This document shows positions 44,509 to 54,570 of a DNA stretch of 64,000 nt, piece after piece. The DNA is taken from contig CAWEGV010000004.1 of the NCBI GenBank assembly GCA_963808615.1, forward strand, positions 62,001 to 126,000. The letters are read 5' to 3'. A model generated the notes under the pieces. That model searched no databases. It saw nothing but the letters and a program-made list of their open reading frames with translations, and was not told the origin of the DNA. The translations under genes and the position numbers were made by a program. The first letter of the stretch is position 1, and every line of letters begins with the position of its first letter. The DNA comes from Palsa-504 sp963808615 (GTDB taxonomy: Bacteria > Actinomycetota > Actinomycetes > Streptosporangiales > Streptosporangiaceae).

Positions 44509-46635
44509 ATGGCAGAAAGCCAGGATCCGCGGGGTCCTGAGGCGCAGGTTGCCGAGGCGCAGATTGCGGTGCACTGGCGCGAGGAGGAGAGCTACCCGCC
44601 ACCTGACGGGTTCACGGCGCAGGCGAACGCGAATGACCCGGCCATCCGGGGGCGGTTCACCGAGGACAAGTTCCCGGACTGCTTCAAGGAGTACGCCGAT
44701 CTGCTGACCTGGGACCAGAGGTGGCACACCACGCTGGACACCAGCACCGCGCCGTTTTACAAGTGGTTCGTGGGCGGCAGGCTGAACGCCTCGTATAACT
44801 GCGTCGACCGGCATGCCGCGGCCGATCCGGACAAGAGCGCGATCATCTTCGTGCCCGAGCTGGAGTCCGAGGAGCCCGAGCACGTCAGCTACGGGGACCT
44901 GCTCCGGCAGGTGAACGAGTTCGCCGCGCTGCTGCGTGACTTCGCCGGCCTCAAGGCCGGCGACCGGGTGACCCTGCACATGCCCATGGTCACCGAGCTG
45001 CCGGTCACCATGCTGGCCTGCGCCCGGCTCGGGGTGATCCACTCGGAGGTGTTCGGCGGCTTCAGCGGCAACGCCTGCGGGGCCCGCATCGCCGACTCGG
45101 GCAGCCGGGTGCTGATCACGTCGGACGGCTACTACCGGGCCGGATCGATGACCGACCATAAGGTCAAGGCCGACGAGGCCCTGGCCACGGCGGCCAAGGA
45201 GGGGCAGGACGTCGACAAGGTGCTCGTCTGGCGGCGCCGCCCCGGCGAGTACGCCTCGCAGGCCCCGATGGCGGCGGGCCGGGATTTCTTCGTCGACGAG
45301 GTGCTGCCGCGGTACGCGGGGCAGAGTGTCGAGCCGGTGCCGATGCCGGCCGAGGCGCCGCTGTTCTTGATGTACACCAGCGGGACCACCGGCCGCCCCA
45401 AGGGCTGCCAGCACAGCACCGGCGGCTACCTCGCGTACGTGGCCGGCACGTCCAGGTACTACCAGGACATCCACCCGGACGACGTGTACTGGTGCATGGC
45501 CGACATCGGCTGGATCACCGGCCACTCCTACATCGTGTACGGGCCGCTGGCCCTGGGCACCACCACGGTGATCTACGAGGGCGTGCCGAACTACCCCGAC
45601 GGCGGCCGCCCGTGGCGGATCGCGGAGAAGCTCGGGGTGAACATCTTCCACACCTCGCCGACCGCGATCCGGATGCTGCGCAAGGTCGGCCCGGACGAGC
45701 CGGGCAAGTACAGCTACCGGTTCAAGAACATGACGACCGTGGGCGAGCCGATCGAGCCCGAGGTCTGGCGGTGGTACTACAACGAGGTCGGCAAGGGCCA
45801 GGCGGCCATCACCGACACCTGGTGGCAGACCGAGAACGGCGGCTTCCTGGGCAGCACCCTGCCCGGCCTGGAGCCGATGAAGCCGGGCAGCTGCGGCCCC
45901 GGCGTGCTCGGCATCTACCCGGTGATCTACGACGAGAACGGCGACGCGGTGCCGGCGGGCAGCGGCAAGGCGGGCAACATCTGCATCCGCAACCCGTGGC
46001 CGGGCATCTTCCAGACGGTGTGGGGCGACCCGGAGCGGTTCTTGTCCACCTACTTCCGTAAGTACAACACGAACCCGGACAGCCAGGACTGGCACGACTG
46101 GCCGTACTTCACCAACGACGGCGCGATGGAGGCGGCCGACGGCTACTTCCGGATCCTGGGCCGGGTCGACGACGTGATCAACGTGGCCGGGCACCGCCTG
46201 GGCACCAAGGAGATCGAGTCGGCGGCGCTGACGGTCCCGGAGGTCACCGAGGCGGCCGCGGTACCGGTCATCGACGATATCCGCGGCCGGGTGGTCGAGA
46301 TCTACGTCTCCCTCAAGCCGGGCTACGAGCCGGGCAAGGAGATGGAAGACAAGGTCAGCAAGACGATCGAGACCGTGATCGGCAAGATCGCCCGGCCGAA
46401 GAACGTCTGGATCGTCTCCGACATGCCCAAGACCCGGTCCGGCAAGATCATGCGCCGGGTCATCGCGTCCGTGTCCAACTTCACCGACGTCGGCGACGTC
46501 ACCACCCTGGCCAACCCCGAGGTCGTGGAGCAGATCCGGGAGCACGTGCAGGCGGAGAAGCTCGCCCACGGCGAGGTGCCGCGCGAGCTCACCGAGGAAG
46601 AACAAGCAGAAATCAAGGCATTCGGCGGTGAGTAG
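44509..46635 (+). CDS. acs: acetyl-CoA synthetase (AMP-forming)
   Basis: A 708-residue enzyme that makes acetyl-CoA from acetate, ATP and CoA, releasing AMP and PPi. The AMP-binding signature is YTSGTTGRPKGCQHSTGGYL. Other motifs are DTWWQTENGG, DDVINVAGHRLGT and the regulatory lysine motif PKTRSGKIMRR near residue 650. It is somewhat longer than usual (about 650), mostly at the N-terminus and with a 30-residue acidic tail. GAGAGGAAG precedes the ATG. It overlaps in purpose with the following pyrophosphatase and adenylate kinase, and thiolase follows after 2 bases. Confidence 0.95.
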   Translation: MAESQDPRGPEAQVAEAQIAVHWREEESYPPPDGFTAQANANDPAIRGRFTEDKFPDCFKEYADLLTWDQRWHTTLDTSTAPFYKWFVGGRLNASYNCVDRHAAADPDKSAIIFVPELESEEPEHVSYGDLLRQVNEFAALLRDFAGLKAGDRVTLHMPMVTELPVTMLACARLGVIHSEVFGGFSGNACGARIADSGSRVLITSDGYYRAGSMTDHKVKADEALATAAKEGQDVDKVLVWRRRPGEYASQAPMAAGRDFFVDEVLPRYAGQSVEPVPMPAEAPLFLMYTSGTTGRPKGCQHSTGGYLAYVAGTSRYYQDIHPDDVYWCMADIGWITGHSYIVYGPLALGTTTVIYEGVPNYPDGGRPWRIAEKLGVNIFHTSPTAIRMLRKVGPDEPGKYSYRFKNMTTVGEPIEPEVWRWYYNEVGKGQAAITDTWWQTENGGFLGSTLPGLEPMKPGSCGPGVLGIYPVIYDENGDAVPAGSGKAGNICIRNPWPGIFQTVWGDPERFLSTYFRKYNTNPDSQDWHDWPYFTNDGAMEAADGYFRILGRVDDVINVAGHRLGTKEIESAALTVPEVTEAAAVPVIDDIRGRVVEIYVSLKPGYEPGKEMEDKVSKTIETVIGKIARPKNVWIVSDMPKTRSGKIMRRVIASVSNFTDVGDVTTLANPEVVEQIREHVQAEKLAHGEVPRELTEEEQAEIKAFGGE

Positions 46636-46637
46636 TC

Positions 46638-47825
<1,188 letters not shown>

Positions 47826-47945
47826 GCCGTCTAAACGTCTCCCCTTCGCGAGATGCTCGCTGGAGCGCTGCACCAGGCGAGGGATGTCGGCCGGGCATAC
47901 ATCCAGCAGGGCAGTCAATCACCTGAGCGCCGAAGGAGCGACATC

Positions 47946-48443
47946 GTGGAGTTCGACGTAGTCATCGAGATCCCGAAGGGCACGCGCAACAAGTACGAAA
48001 TGGACCATGAGGCAGGCCGGATCCGGCTGGACCGCATGCTGTTCACCTCTACCCGCTATCCGGCCGACTATGGCTTCATCGAACACACGCTCGCCGACGA
48101 CGGCGACCCGCTCGACGCGCTTGTCCTGCTCGACGAGCCGACCTTCCCCGGCTGCCTGATCTCCTGCCGGGCGATCGGAATGTTCCGGATGCGGGACGAG
48201 ATGGGCAACGACGATAAGGTCCTGTGCGTGGCAGCGACAGATCCGCGGATGGCCCATCTCCGCGACATCGCGGATGTCTCGGAGTTCGACCGCCTGGAGA
48301 TCCACCACTTCTTCGAGGTTTATAAGGCGCTGGAGCCCGGCAAGGAAGTGGAGGCGGCTGCCTGGGTGGACCAGGCGGCCGCCTACAGCGAGATCGAGGC
48401 ATGCAGGGAGCGCGCTCGCAGCTCTGGCGATCAGGACGGCTAA
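47946..48443 (+). CDS. ppa: inorganic pyrophosphatase
   Basis: A 165-residue family I pyrophosphatase. EIPKGTRNKYEMDHEAG is the substrate-binding start and DGDPLDALVLL carries the metal-binding Asp residues (D-x-D-P-x-D). It hydrolyses PPi to phosphate. The GTG at 47946 is chosen, as GAAGGAG lies 7 bases before it; the longer frame from 47853 is not conserved. Following acs and thiolase, it would pull the acyl-CoA synthetase reaction forward. Confidence 0.94.
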   Translation: MEFDVVIEIPKGTRNKYEMDHEAGRIRLDRMLFTSTRYPADYGFIEHTLADDGDPLDALVLLDEPTFPGCLISCRAIGMFRMRDEMGNDDKVLCVAATDPRMAHLRDIADVSEFDRLEIHHFFEVYKALEPGKEVEAAAWVDQAAAYSEIEACRERARSSGDQDG

Positions 48444-48603
48444 ATGCCGACGCGACTCCAAGATGCCGGTCGGGCTCAAAAGGGGCTGGCGAGCGAACAG
48501 CGGCAGAGTAGCTGCGCAGAAACCCGCGTTAGCACCCGCTGACGCCTGCGGTGAGAGGAATTATCGACCGGGCGGCAAGTGCGCGGGCTGATGACATGAG
48601 GAG

Positions 48604-49284
48604 ATGAGTATGCGGGTACTGATGATCGCGCCCCCGGGTGCGGGCAAGGGGACTCAGGGCGCGCTGATCGCCGCGCATTTCGACATCCCGCACATCTCGA
48701 CCGGTGAACTGCTGCGCGATCACGTCGCGCGGCGGACCGATCTCGGCCTTGCCGTTCAGGCTTATCTCGACCGCGGCGAACTCGTACCCGACCAGGTCGT
48801 ACTCGACATGCTGCGGGAGGAGATGGTCGCCGCCAAGGCAGCCGGAGGCGGGTTTGTCCTAGACGGAATCCCGCGGAACATGCACCAGGCCCGCGCTGCC
48901 TACCTGATCGGCCGCGAACTTGACATGACCGCGGACGTGGCGCTGCACCTGCAGGCCGACGATGCCGAACTTATGCGCCGGCTGCTCGCGCGCGCGGCGC
49001 TGGAGCATCGCTCCGACGACACGGCAGAGGTCATTGCCCAGCGCTTTGCTCTTTACCATGAGGTGACATCCCCCATCATCTCGTGGTACCGCGATCGCGG
49101 AATCCTGGTTTCGGTGGATGCGATGCGTTCCGCGCCGCAGGTCGGGCGCGAGATCCTGGCCGCCCTCGAGGCGATGCGCCCGTTCCTGGATCATGTGCCC
49201 GAGCAGGCCCGGCGCCCGGTAGACCTCACCGGCCTGGGGGATGCGTTCGGCGCGGCCAGCTCCACGGCCGGCACATCCGGCTGA
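48604..49284 (+). CDS. adk: adenylate kinase-like protein
   Basis: A 226-residue kinase converting AMP + ATP to two ADP. The P-loop is PPGAGKGTQ, the AMP-site ISTGELLRDHV, and GFVLDGIPRNMHQA. The lid is short (no zinc Cys), with RSDDT in place of the usual Arg-x-Asp-Asp. The C-terminal 40 residues are extra. The AAGG-type leader is weak (GAGGAGATGAGT). The location after acs suggests AMP recycling dedicated to that pathway rather than the housekeeping gene, which normally lies beside ribosomal protein genes. Confidence 0.88.
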   Translation: MSMRVLMIAPPGAGKGTQGALIAAHFDIPHISTGELLRDHVARRTDLGLAVQAYLDRGELVPDQVVLDMLREEMVAAKAAGGGFVLDGIPRNMHQARAAYLIGRELDMTADVALHLQADDAELMRRLLARAALEHRSDDTAEVIAQRFALYHEVTSPIISWYRDRGILVSVDAMRSAPQVGREILAALEAMRPFLDHVPEQARRPVDLTGLGDAFGAASSTAGTSG

Positions 49285-49366
49285 GCTGACGGGTTCACCG
49301 CCGGCCGAAAAACGGTCGTCGCATCGAGGCGCGCCGACCTGCAGGTACCAGATGGCGACGCGGATC

Positions 49367-49813
49367 TCATCCATCGGTCTCCTGGCATGTCACGGGGCTG
49401 GTACGGGCGGCAAGACCTGGACCGTTGACTTCCACCGCGATGCCGGTGAGGACCTTCTTGCCCGCGGCCCGGCCGCCGCTCAGCGTGGGCTTACGGGGCG
49501 CCGACCTGCTCAACCACGTCGAGGTTGTGGAACGTTGGCTCGCCGTCAAGGAGGCTGGCTCGCCGTCAAGGAGGCTGGACCACCGCTCGAATGCCGCCTT
49601 GGTCTCCGGGAGCTCGGCGGTCTTCACCGCGTCCTGCTCCGAGGTATATTCCAGCAGCTCCCAGTAGTGATTGGGGCGATCGTCGTCGGCTGCGACGACA
49701 GCCATAAGCACGGTGCGCCTGCCGCGGCTGGTCTCCAGCCTCGCGTCCAAGGCCTGCTTGACCTCGTCCACCGGGCGATTCGTGTTGAACTCGACGAGCT
49801 GGATGTACTGCAT
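49367..49813 (-). CDS. dimeric alpha/beta-barrel-like protein, C-terminus scrambled by a tandem duplication
   Basis: The first 86 residues (MQYIQLVEFNTNRPVDEV...HYWELLEYTSEQDAV) resemble small antibiotic-monooxygenase-like ferredoxin-fold proteins. The exact 20-bp duplication at 49537-49576 shifts the frame. Without it the protein would continue GEPTFHNLDVVEQVGAP and stop at about 100 residues, a normal end for such a domain. With it the frame reads a Ser/Thr-rich nonsense tail to 148 residues. The first part is probably real; function is unknown. Confidence 0.65.
   Translation of the reverse strand: MQYIQLVEFNTNRPVDEVKQALDARLETSRGRRTVLMAVVAADDDRPNHYWELLEYTSEQDAVKTAELPETKAAFERWSSLLDGEPASLTASQRSTTSTWLSRSAPRKPTLSGGRAAGKKVLTGIAVEVNGPGLAARTSPVTCQETDG
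49537..49576. repeat. exact 20-bp tandem duplication
   Basis: GGCTCGCCGTCAAGGAGGCT is present twice in direct succession (49537-49556 and 49557-49576). The unit is not a multiple of three and lies inside the minus-strand gene, where it breaks the reading frame. Confidence 0.85.
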
Positions 49814-50124
49814 GAGCCTTTTTACTCCTGGAATTCAGAAAGGATCCAGGCCCGCCTGGGCGTAGTTGCCGTCGTCGCGGAGGCGTGGACCGCGGGGCTG
49901 CTAGGCCGCCGCTCCCCGTTCGGCCCCTCGAGGCCATCCGGCACGCGACCTGACATGGCTGCAGCCTTTCACCGGGGCTCGGCATCGCTGGGCAGCCAGT
50001 TCGGGGCGCTGTTGGATCCGCGGGAGACCGGCCATCTCCGGGGCTCGGTCAACCGGCCGCGGATGAGTCCCAATCCGTGACCGCCAAGGTCACCTGTGCG
50101 CGACCGGACGCTGCCATCGGCAGC

Positions 50125-50285
50125 ATCCGCGCGCGCAGCTGCTCGACGACATCGCGTACAGCCTGGGTCTGGCAAGGCTGCGCCGAACTGCGGACCGCCC
50201 GGCCGCTGCTACCGCTGGTGGCTACCGAGAAGCAGCCCCTCCCCGCCTCCCCTTACTTCTTCCCCGCCGTTCTGGGCCTCACTTG
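50125..50285 (+). pseudogene. mftF: remnant of a second mftF 3' end
   Basis: This stretch matches the end of mftF at 19490-19637 nearly base for base: GCTGCTCGACGAC, then a run covering LVWQGCAELRTARPLLPLV. Similarity continues past the coding end to the point where the IS630 element is inserted in the intact copy. One G is lost in the GGGGTCTGG run, so it is frameshifted, and the first 450 codons are missing. It runs antisense to the last codons of mftD. The rest of 49814-50208 holds no recognisable gene. Confidence 0.75.
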
Positions 50286-51459
50286 GCATTCCGCGGGAGA
50301 AATCCGCGGGAACGATGATGTCCTCGCCTGACAGGTCGTGAACACAGGACCGGCCCAGCGCGAGCAGCGTCGAGTCGATGCCGCCGCGCAGCACGTCGAA
50401 CACGTTCTTCACTCCCGCTGGTCCGTTGGCGGCCAGCCCCCAGAGGTAGGCGCGGCCGATCATCACCGCGCGGGCGCCGAGCGCCAGCGCCTTGACCACG
50501 TCGCTGCCGCGCCGGATCCCGCCGTCCAGCAGAACCTCGACCTGGGTGCCCACGGCGTCGGCGACGGCGGGTAGCGCCCGGATGGAGGCGGGCGTGCCGT
50601 CCAGGTTGTTGCCGCCGTGATTGGACACCGAGATGGCGGTGGCGCCGATGTCGACACAGCGGCGGGCGTCGTCGGCCCGCATCACGCCCTTGACCATGAA
50701 CGGGCCGTCCCACTGCTGGCGCAGCCAGGCGATGTCGGCCCAGCTCGGCGGCGGGGTCTGCATCCACTCCGCGTAGACGCCGAAGAACGTGGGGGCCGGC
50801 TCGCCGGGGGCGGCCATGTTGGGCACGGTCAGGTCGGGCAGGCCACCTCCCCGGAGCCACTGCGCCACGTAGCCGGGTCGGGTCAGGCCTTCGGGGGCGA
50901 AGCGCACCATGGTCCGCAGGTTCATCTTCTCCGGTATCGCCGGGCTGCCCCAGTCCCGGCCGCTGGAGAACGACCAGTCCAGGGTGACGATCAGGGCCCT
51001 GGCACCGGCCCGGCGGGCGCGTTCGATCCGGGCCGCGATGGTGTCCTTGCCGCCTGACCAGTAGACCTGGAAGAACAGTTTCGGGTTGGCCGCGGCCACG
51101 TCCTCCACCGGCATGCTGGCGAACGAGCTGAGGCCGATGGCGGTGCCCGCCTCGGCCGACCCGCGGGCCACCCCCACCTCCCCGTCGGGGTGCACGGCCT
51201 GCACGCCGGTCGGGGACGCGATCACCGGCAGCGAGATGTCTTGCCCGAGCACCGTGGTGGCTAGATGCCTGCTCGCGGGCAGGTCCGCGACGTGCGGCGG
51301 CGAGAACCGCAGCTCGCTGAACGCGGCCACGTTGTCTCGCAACGTGACACCCCGTTCCGTGCCGGCCACCAGCGACAGGTACACCGATCGCGGCAGGTGC
51401 CGCCGGGCTCGCCTGCGCGCTTCCTCGACCGTCTCGAACCACTCGCGGGTACTTGCCAT
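50209..51459 (-). CDS. mftD: premycofactocin synthase MftD (FMN-dependent)
   Basis: A 416-residue member of the alpha-hydroxy-acid oxidase family that oxidatively deaminates the cyclic intermediate to premycofactocin. The motifs are RHLPRSVYLSLVAGTE, SPTGVQAVHPDGE, the active-site SNHGGNNLDGTP with its His, and VLLDGGIRRGSDVVKALALGA for the FMN phosphate. The ATG at 51459 is chosen (GAGGAG upstream); the longer frame is not conserved. The last 20 or so residues after ADFSRG are antisense to the mftF remnant and appear acquired. It is the only mftD in the window, 17 kb from the mft2 operon. Confidence 0.92.
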   Translation of the reverse strand: MASTREWFETVEEARRRARRHLPRSVYLSLVAGTERGVTLRDNVAAFSELRFSPPHVADLPASRHLATTVLGQDISLPVIASPTGVQAVHPDGEVGVARGSAEAGTAIGLSSFASMPVEDVAAANPKLFFQVYWSGGKDTIAARIERARRAGARALIVTLDWSFSSGRDWGSPAIPEKMNLRTMVRFAPEGLTRPGYVAQWLRGGGLPDLTVPNMAAPGEPAPTFFGVYAEWMQTPPPSWADIAWLRQQWDGPFMVKGVMRADDARRCVDIGATAISVSNHGGNNLDGTPASIRALPAVADAVGTQVEVLLDGGIRRGSDVVKALALGARAVMIGRAYLWGLAANGPAGVKNVFDVLRGGIDSTLLALGRSCVHDLSGEDIIVPADFSRGMPSEAQNGGEEVRGGGEGLLLGSHQR

Positions 51460-51565
51460 CGTCTCCTCGCCGGGTCGGGATGACCGGGAGCCTATTTTGG
51501 TACTCGGTGCTGTAATTATCCAGGCTTCGCGACACTGTGAACCAGGGCACGTAGTATCCACGATC

Positions 51566-52222
51566 ATGCCCGCTGGCGAGGCAGGCGGATTGCTCCCGCC
51601 GGATAGCCATCCGGACCGGCTCAGGTGGAACGCCAGGTACGCCGGCCGGTTCACGACGTCCTTCGATCCTCATCCGCTCGCGGCGCGAGCCCTGGCCCTG
51701 GACCTGCCTGACGGTCCGGTGGCCGACCTGGCCTGCGGGCCTTCAGGCAGCGCCCTGCTGGCTGCGGCGAACGGACGGCTGGTCACGGCGGTGGACGTCT
51801 CGGACATAGCCCTCGGGATGCTCGGCGAGCGGGCCCGCAGGCAAGGCCTGGATGCGCTGATCACGCTGGTGCACGCGGACCTGGCCGGCTGGCACCCGCG
51901 GCCGCGTTCACATGCGCTGGTGCTGTGCACCGGGTTCTGGGCCCGAGACGTCTTCGCCGCGGCGGCCGAGGCGGTAGCGGACGGCGGGCTGCTCGGCTGG
52001 GAGGCCTTCACGGTCGCAGCCCGCAGCGCGCGACCGGATCTTTCCCCCGATTGGTGCCTGGGCCCAGGCGAGCCCGCCTCGCTGCTTCCGGACGGCTTCG
52101 CCGTCCTGGACCAGCATGACCTGCCATACCACGCCGAAGGCGGCCGGCGGCAGATGCTGGCGCGCCGCACACGTGACCCGATCGAGCCCGCGGGACCGGC
52201 GAGTAGGCTCGGTGCTCGATGA
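51566..52222 (+). CDS. class I SAM-dependent methyltransferase
   Basis: A 218-residue protein. The SAM motif region is VADLACGPSGSALLAAANG, with VTAVDVSDIALGML and a later GGLLGWEAFT. DRLRWNARYAG at the start is typical of TehB-like small methyltransferases. It is divergent from mftD, 106 bases apart. The substrate is unknown. The ATG at 51566 is preferred over a much longer frame that overlaps mftD. Confidence 0.8.
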   Translation: MPAGEAGGLLPPDSHPDRLRWNARYAGRFTTSFDPHPLAARALALDLPDGPVADLACGPSGSALLAAANGRLVTAVDVSDIALGMLGERARRQGLDALITLVHADLAGWHPRPRSHALVLCTGFWARDVFAAAAEAVADGGLLGWEAFTVAARSARPDLSPDWCLGPGEPASLLPDGFAVLDQHDLPYHAEGGRRQMLARRTRDPIEPAGPASRLGAR

Positions 52223-52416
52223 GACAGCCCTCCAAGATCCGGCGCGGCTGATGCCGTCGGCCGGTTTCGCTGACCTGCCGCGGTACCCGGTTGTCGTGGC
52301 GCCGATGGCAGATCATCGAGCGGCTGTGCGCTGAACCGTCGTGAGCGCCCGCCCCGCTCAGCGCGCCGAGGCCGGGTGACTGGTGGCCAGGGATAGGACG
52401 GCCGTAGGGTCGGGGT

Positions 52417-53085
52417 ATGAGCGAGATGCTGCCGTTGTTCCCGCTCGGCACGGTGCTCTATCCGGGAATGGTCCTGCCGCTGCACATCTTCGAGGACCGG
52501 TACCGGCGGCTCGTCACGGACCTGCTCGACGGGCCCGAGCCCCGGCGCTTCGGCGTGATCGCCATCCGCAAGGGCCGCGAGACCGGGGTGGAAGGGGTTC
52601 ACTCGCTCTACCACATCGGCTGCACCGCCACCCTGCGCGGCGTCGAGGAGCGCGAGGACGGCCGGTTCGACCTGGTCACCGTGGGTACCCAGCGGTTCAG
52701 GCTGCTCGCGCTCGACCAGACGCTGCCGTACCTGCAGGGTGAGGTCGAGATGCTCACCGACGAGGCGGTCGATCAGGACGGCGCGGCACCCCTGGTCCGC
52801 GCCGTCCAAGTCGCGTTCCGCGGCTACCTCGACGCGCTCACCGAATGGGGCGGTGCCACGGTCAGGGTCGAGGACCTGCCGGACGAGCCGGGCCTGCTGT
52901 CGTTCATCGTCGCCGCCGCCATCGTCATCGACCTGCCCGAACGGCAGGGCCTGCTGGACGAGCCCGACGCGCTGCGCCGGCTCGGTGCGGAGCGTGGCCT
53001 GCTGTCGAGGGAGGCCGCGATGCTGCGGGCCACCACGTCCCGGCCGGCCCCGGACCTGCGCTACACGCCCTACAACCCCAACTGA
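52417..53085 (+). CDS. Lon-substrate-binding (LAN) domain protein
   Basis: A 222-residue protein consisting of the N-terminal substrate-binding domain of Lon protease without the ATPase or peptidase parts: LPLFPLGTVLYPGMVLPLHIFEDRYR, then GVIAIRKGRE and LVTVGTQRFRL. Stand-alone LAN proteins are widespread; their role is undefined. ATG start with GGGGT upstream. Confidence 0.88.
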   Translation: MSEMLPLFPLGTVLYPGMVLPLHIFEDRYRRLVTDLLDGPEPRRFGVIAIRKGRETGVEGVHSLYHIGCTATLRGVEEREDGRFDLVTVGTQRFRLLALDQTLPYLQGEVEMLTDEAVDQDGAAPLVRAVQVAFRGYLDALTEWGGATVRVEDLPDEPGLLSFIVAAAIVIDLPERQGLLDEPDALRRLGAERGLLSREAAMLRATTSRPAPDLRYTPYNPN

Positions 53086-53137
53086 GCCCGAGGCCCGCCT
53101 GAAGTGGATCGCCGTCGGCGGCGGGTAGGTTCATGCC

Positions 53138-53914
53138 ATGACTGAACCGGAGACGGAGTCGAACGAACTCGCGCTGCGCGCCGCCGAGGTCGCTACCGAT
53201 GTCACCGAGGCAGAGTATCCGCAGGACCAGCAGCGTAAGGTGGCCGCGTTCCTCAAGGCCGTGGGTTCTGGCGCGCGGGGTGCGGGACGCGGCACCCGGG
53301 CGGCGTGGCGCCGGCTGGACGCGGCGAGGCGCAGGGCCGGCTGGGGAACGGGCTGGCTGGCCGCGCAGGTGACCGCGATGGCGCCGCGGCTGCGAGTGCG
53401 AGATCAGGCGGCGCTGCGGCAGCAGTTCGGTGACCGGCCGGCTGAGGAGATCGCCGACGCGCTCATCGAGGGCGCGGTTCGGGCCTCGAGTGCGGCCGGC
53501 GGGGTGGCAGGCATGTGGGCCGCACTGCCGGTGCCCACCGCCTACCCCGTCGAGATTGCGGCGGAGACCCTGGTTCTGGTGGGAATCGAGATCAAGCTCA
53601 TCGCCGAACTGCACGAGGCGTACGGCAGGCCGGCTTCGGGAAACCTCGCGGAACGGATGGGTGCCTACGTCGCGTCGTGGGCGCACCGCCGTGGCGTGTC
53701 CATGATTCCCGGCGGGGTGGTGATCGCGGCCGGGTCTCCGCTGGCCCGACTGCTGCGCAGGCGGCTGGCCGCACGAGCGGGCCGGAGCGCGTTCTCGCTG
53801 GGCCCGCTGCTCACCGGCGCCGCCGTGGGGGCCTTCCTGAACGGCCGCGAGACTCGCCGGCTCGGCCGGGACATACGCAGGGACCTCCGGCACGGGGTGT
53901 TCTCCGGTATGTGA
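53138..53914 (+). CDS. conserved actinobacterial protein, 258 aa, unknown function
   Basis: The N-terminal 50 residues are acidic, followed by a basic helical stretch. Two hydrophobic segments (about 118-160 and 190-240) suggest membrane association. RDQAALRQQFGDRPAEEIADALIEGA precedes the first. The layout recalls EcsC-like proteins but I cannot assign it. It lies 52 bases after the LAN-domain gene and may share its transcript. Confidence 0.65.
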   Translation: MTEPETESNELALRAAEVATDVTEAEYPQDQQRKVAAFLKAVGSGARGAGRGTRAAWRRLDAARRRAGWGTGWLAAQVTAMAPRLRVRDQAALRQQFGDRPAEEIADALIEGAVRASSAAGGVAGMWAALPVPTAYPVEIAAETLVLVGIEIKLIAELHEAYGRPASGNLAERMGAYVASWAHRRGVSMIPGGVVIAAGSPLARLLRRRLAARAGRSAFSLGPLLTGAAVGAFLNGRETRRLGRDIRRDLRHGVFSGM

Positions 53915-53979
53915 GGCCGGTGGACGACGGGCCGCCGGCGAACATGACCAACCCCGGGCGACAAGCTAGTCTCGGGCGC

Positions 53980-54570
53980 ATGGAAGTGCCGATGGCGCTG
54001 GCCGAGTGGACGGTTCTCGTGCTGCTCAGCCAGCGGCCCTCTCACGGCTTCGCCGTGTCGCAGCTCACCGAGTCCGGTGGTGAGCTCGGCCGGATCTGGC
54101 GCATCCCCAGGCCGGTCGTCTACCGGGCGATTGGCCGCCTGGTCGAGGCCGGGCTCATCACGCCCGCTTCGGTGGAGCCGGGCCTCGGCCCGCAGCGCAC
54201 CATCTATACCGTCACCCCTGAAGGACGCGAGGCGGCAGAGCAGTGGCTGAACACGCCGGTGGAGCACGTCAGGGAAATCCGGTCACAGCTCCTGACCAAA
54301 CTCGCCCTCCTGCACCGGGCCGGACGCGATCCGGCCGGCCTGCTGGCGCGACAGCGGGCGGTCCTCGATCCCATCGCCCAGGCCGTGCAGGCCCAGCAGG
54401 CCGGGCTGGATGGCTTCGACGCGATCCTGCTGGCCTGGCGCCGGGCGACAGCGGCGGCCGCCGTCGGCTTCCTCGATGAGATCGCTGCTAAGACCGAGGC
54501 CGGGCGCTCCCGAGGCCAGCAGGAAGAGCTTTCCCGTCCGCACCGAAAATCGGCGGGTCAAGGACGGTGA
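53980..54570 (+). CDS. PadR-family transcriptional regulator
   Basis: A 196-residue regulator. The winged helix at residues 4-85 reads ALAEWTVLVLLSQRPSHGFAV...RPVVYRAIGRLVEAGLI...YTVTPEGREAAEQWL. A C-terminal helical dimerisation domain follows. PadR proteins repress detoxification or efflux genes. The ATG at 53980 is chosen over the longer frame inside the upstream gene. Its last 83 bases overlap the end of the convergent ABC ATPase gene. Confidence 0.88.
   Translation: MEVPMALAEWTVLVLLSQRPSHGFAVSQLTESGGELGRIWRIPRPVVYRAIGRLVEAGLITPASVEPGLGPQRTIYTVTPEGREAAEQWLNTPVEHVREIRSQLLTKLALLHRAGRDPAGLLARQRAVLDPIAQAVQAQQAGLDGFDAILLAWRRATAAAAVGFLDEIAAKTEAGRSRGQQEELSRPHRKSAGQGR

Noticed and set aside
49425..49667. 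80-residue plus-strand frame with two copies of a Leu-Ala-Val-Lys-Glu-Ala-Gly repeat
   Set aside because: The repeat is the antisense reading of the 20-bp duplication; the minus strand encodes the recognisable domain.
54488..54570. overlap of PadR and ABC ATPase ends as an error
   Set aside because: Both C-termini are plausible; convergent overlaps of this size occur, and no frameshift evidence is visible.
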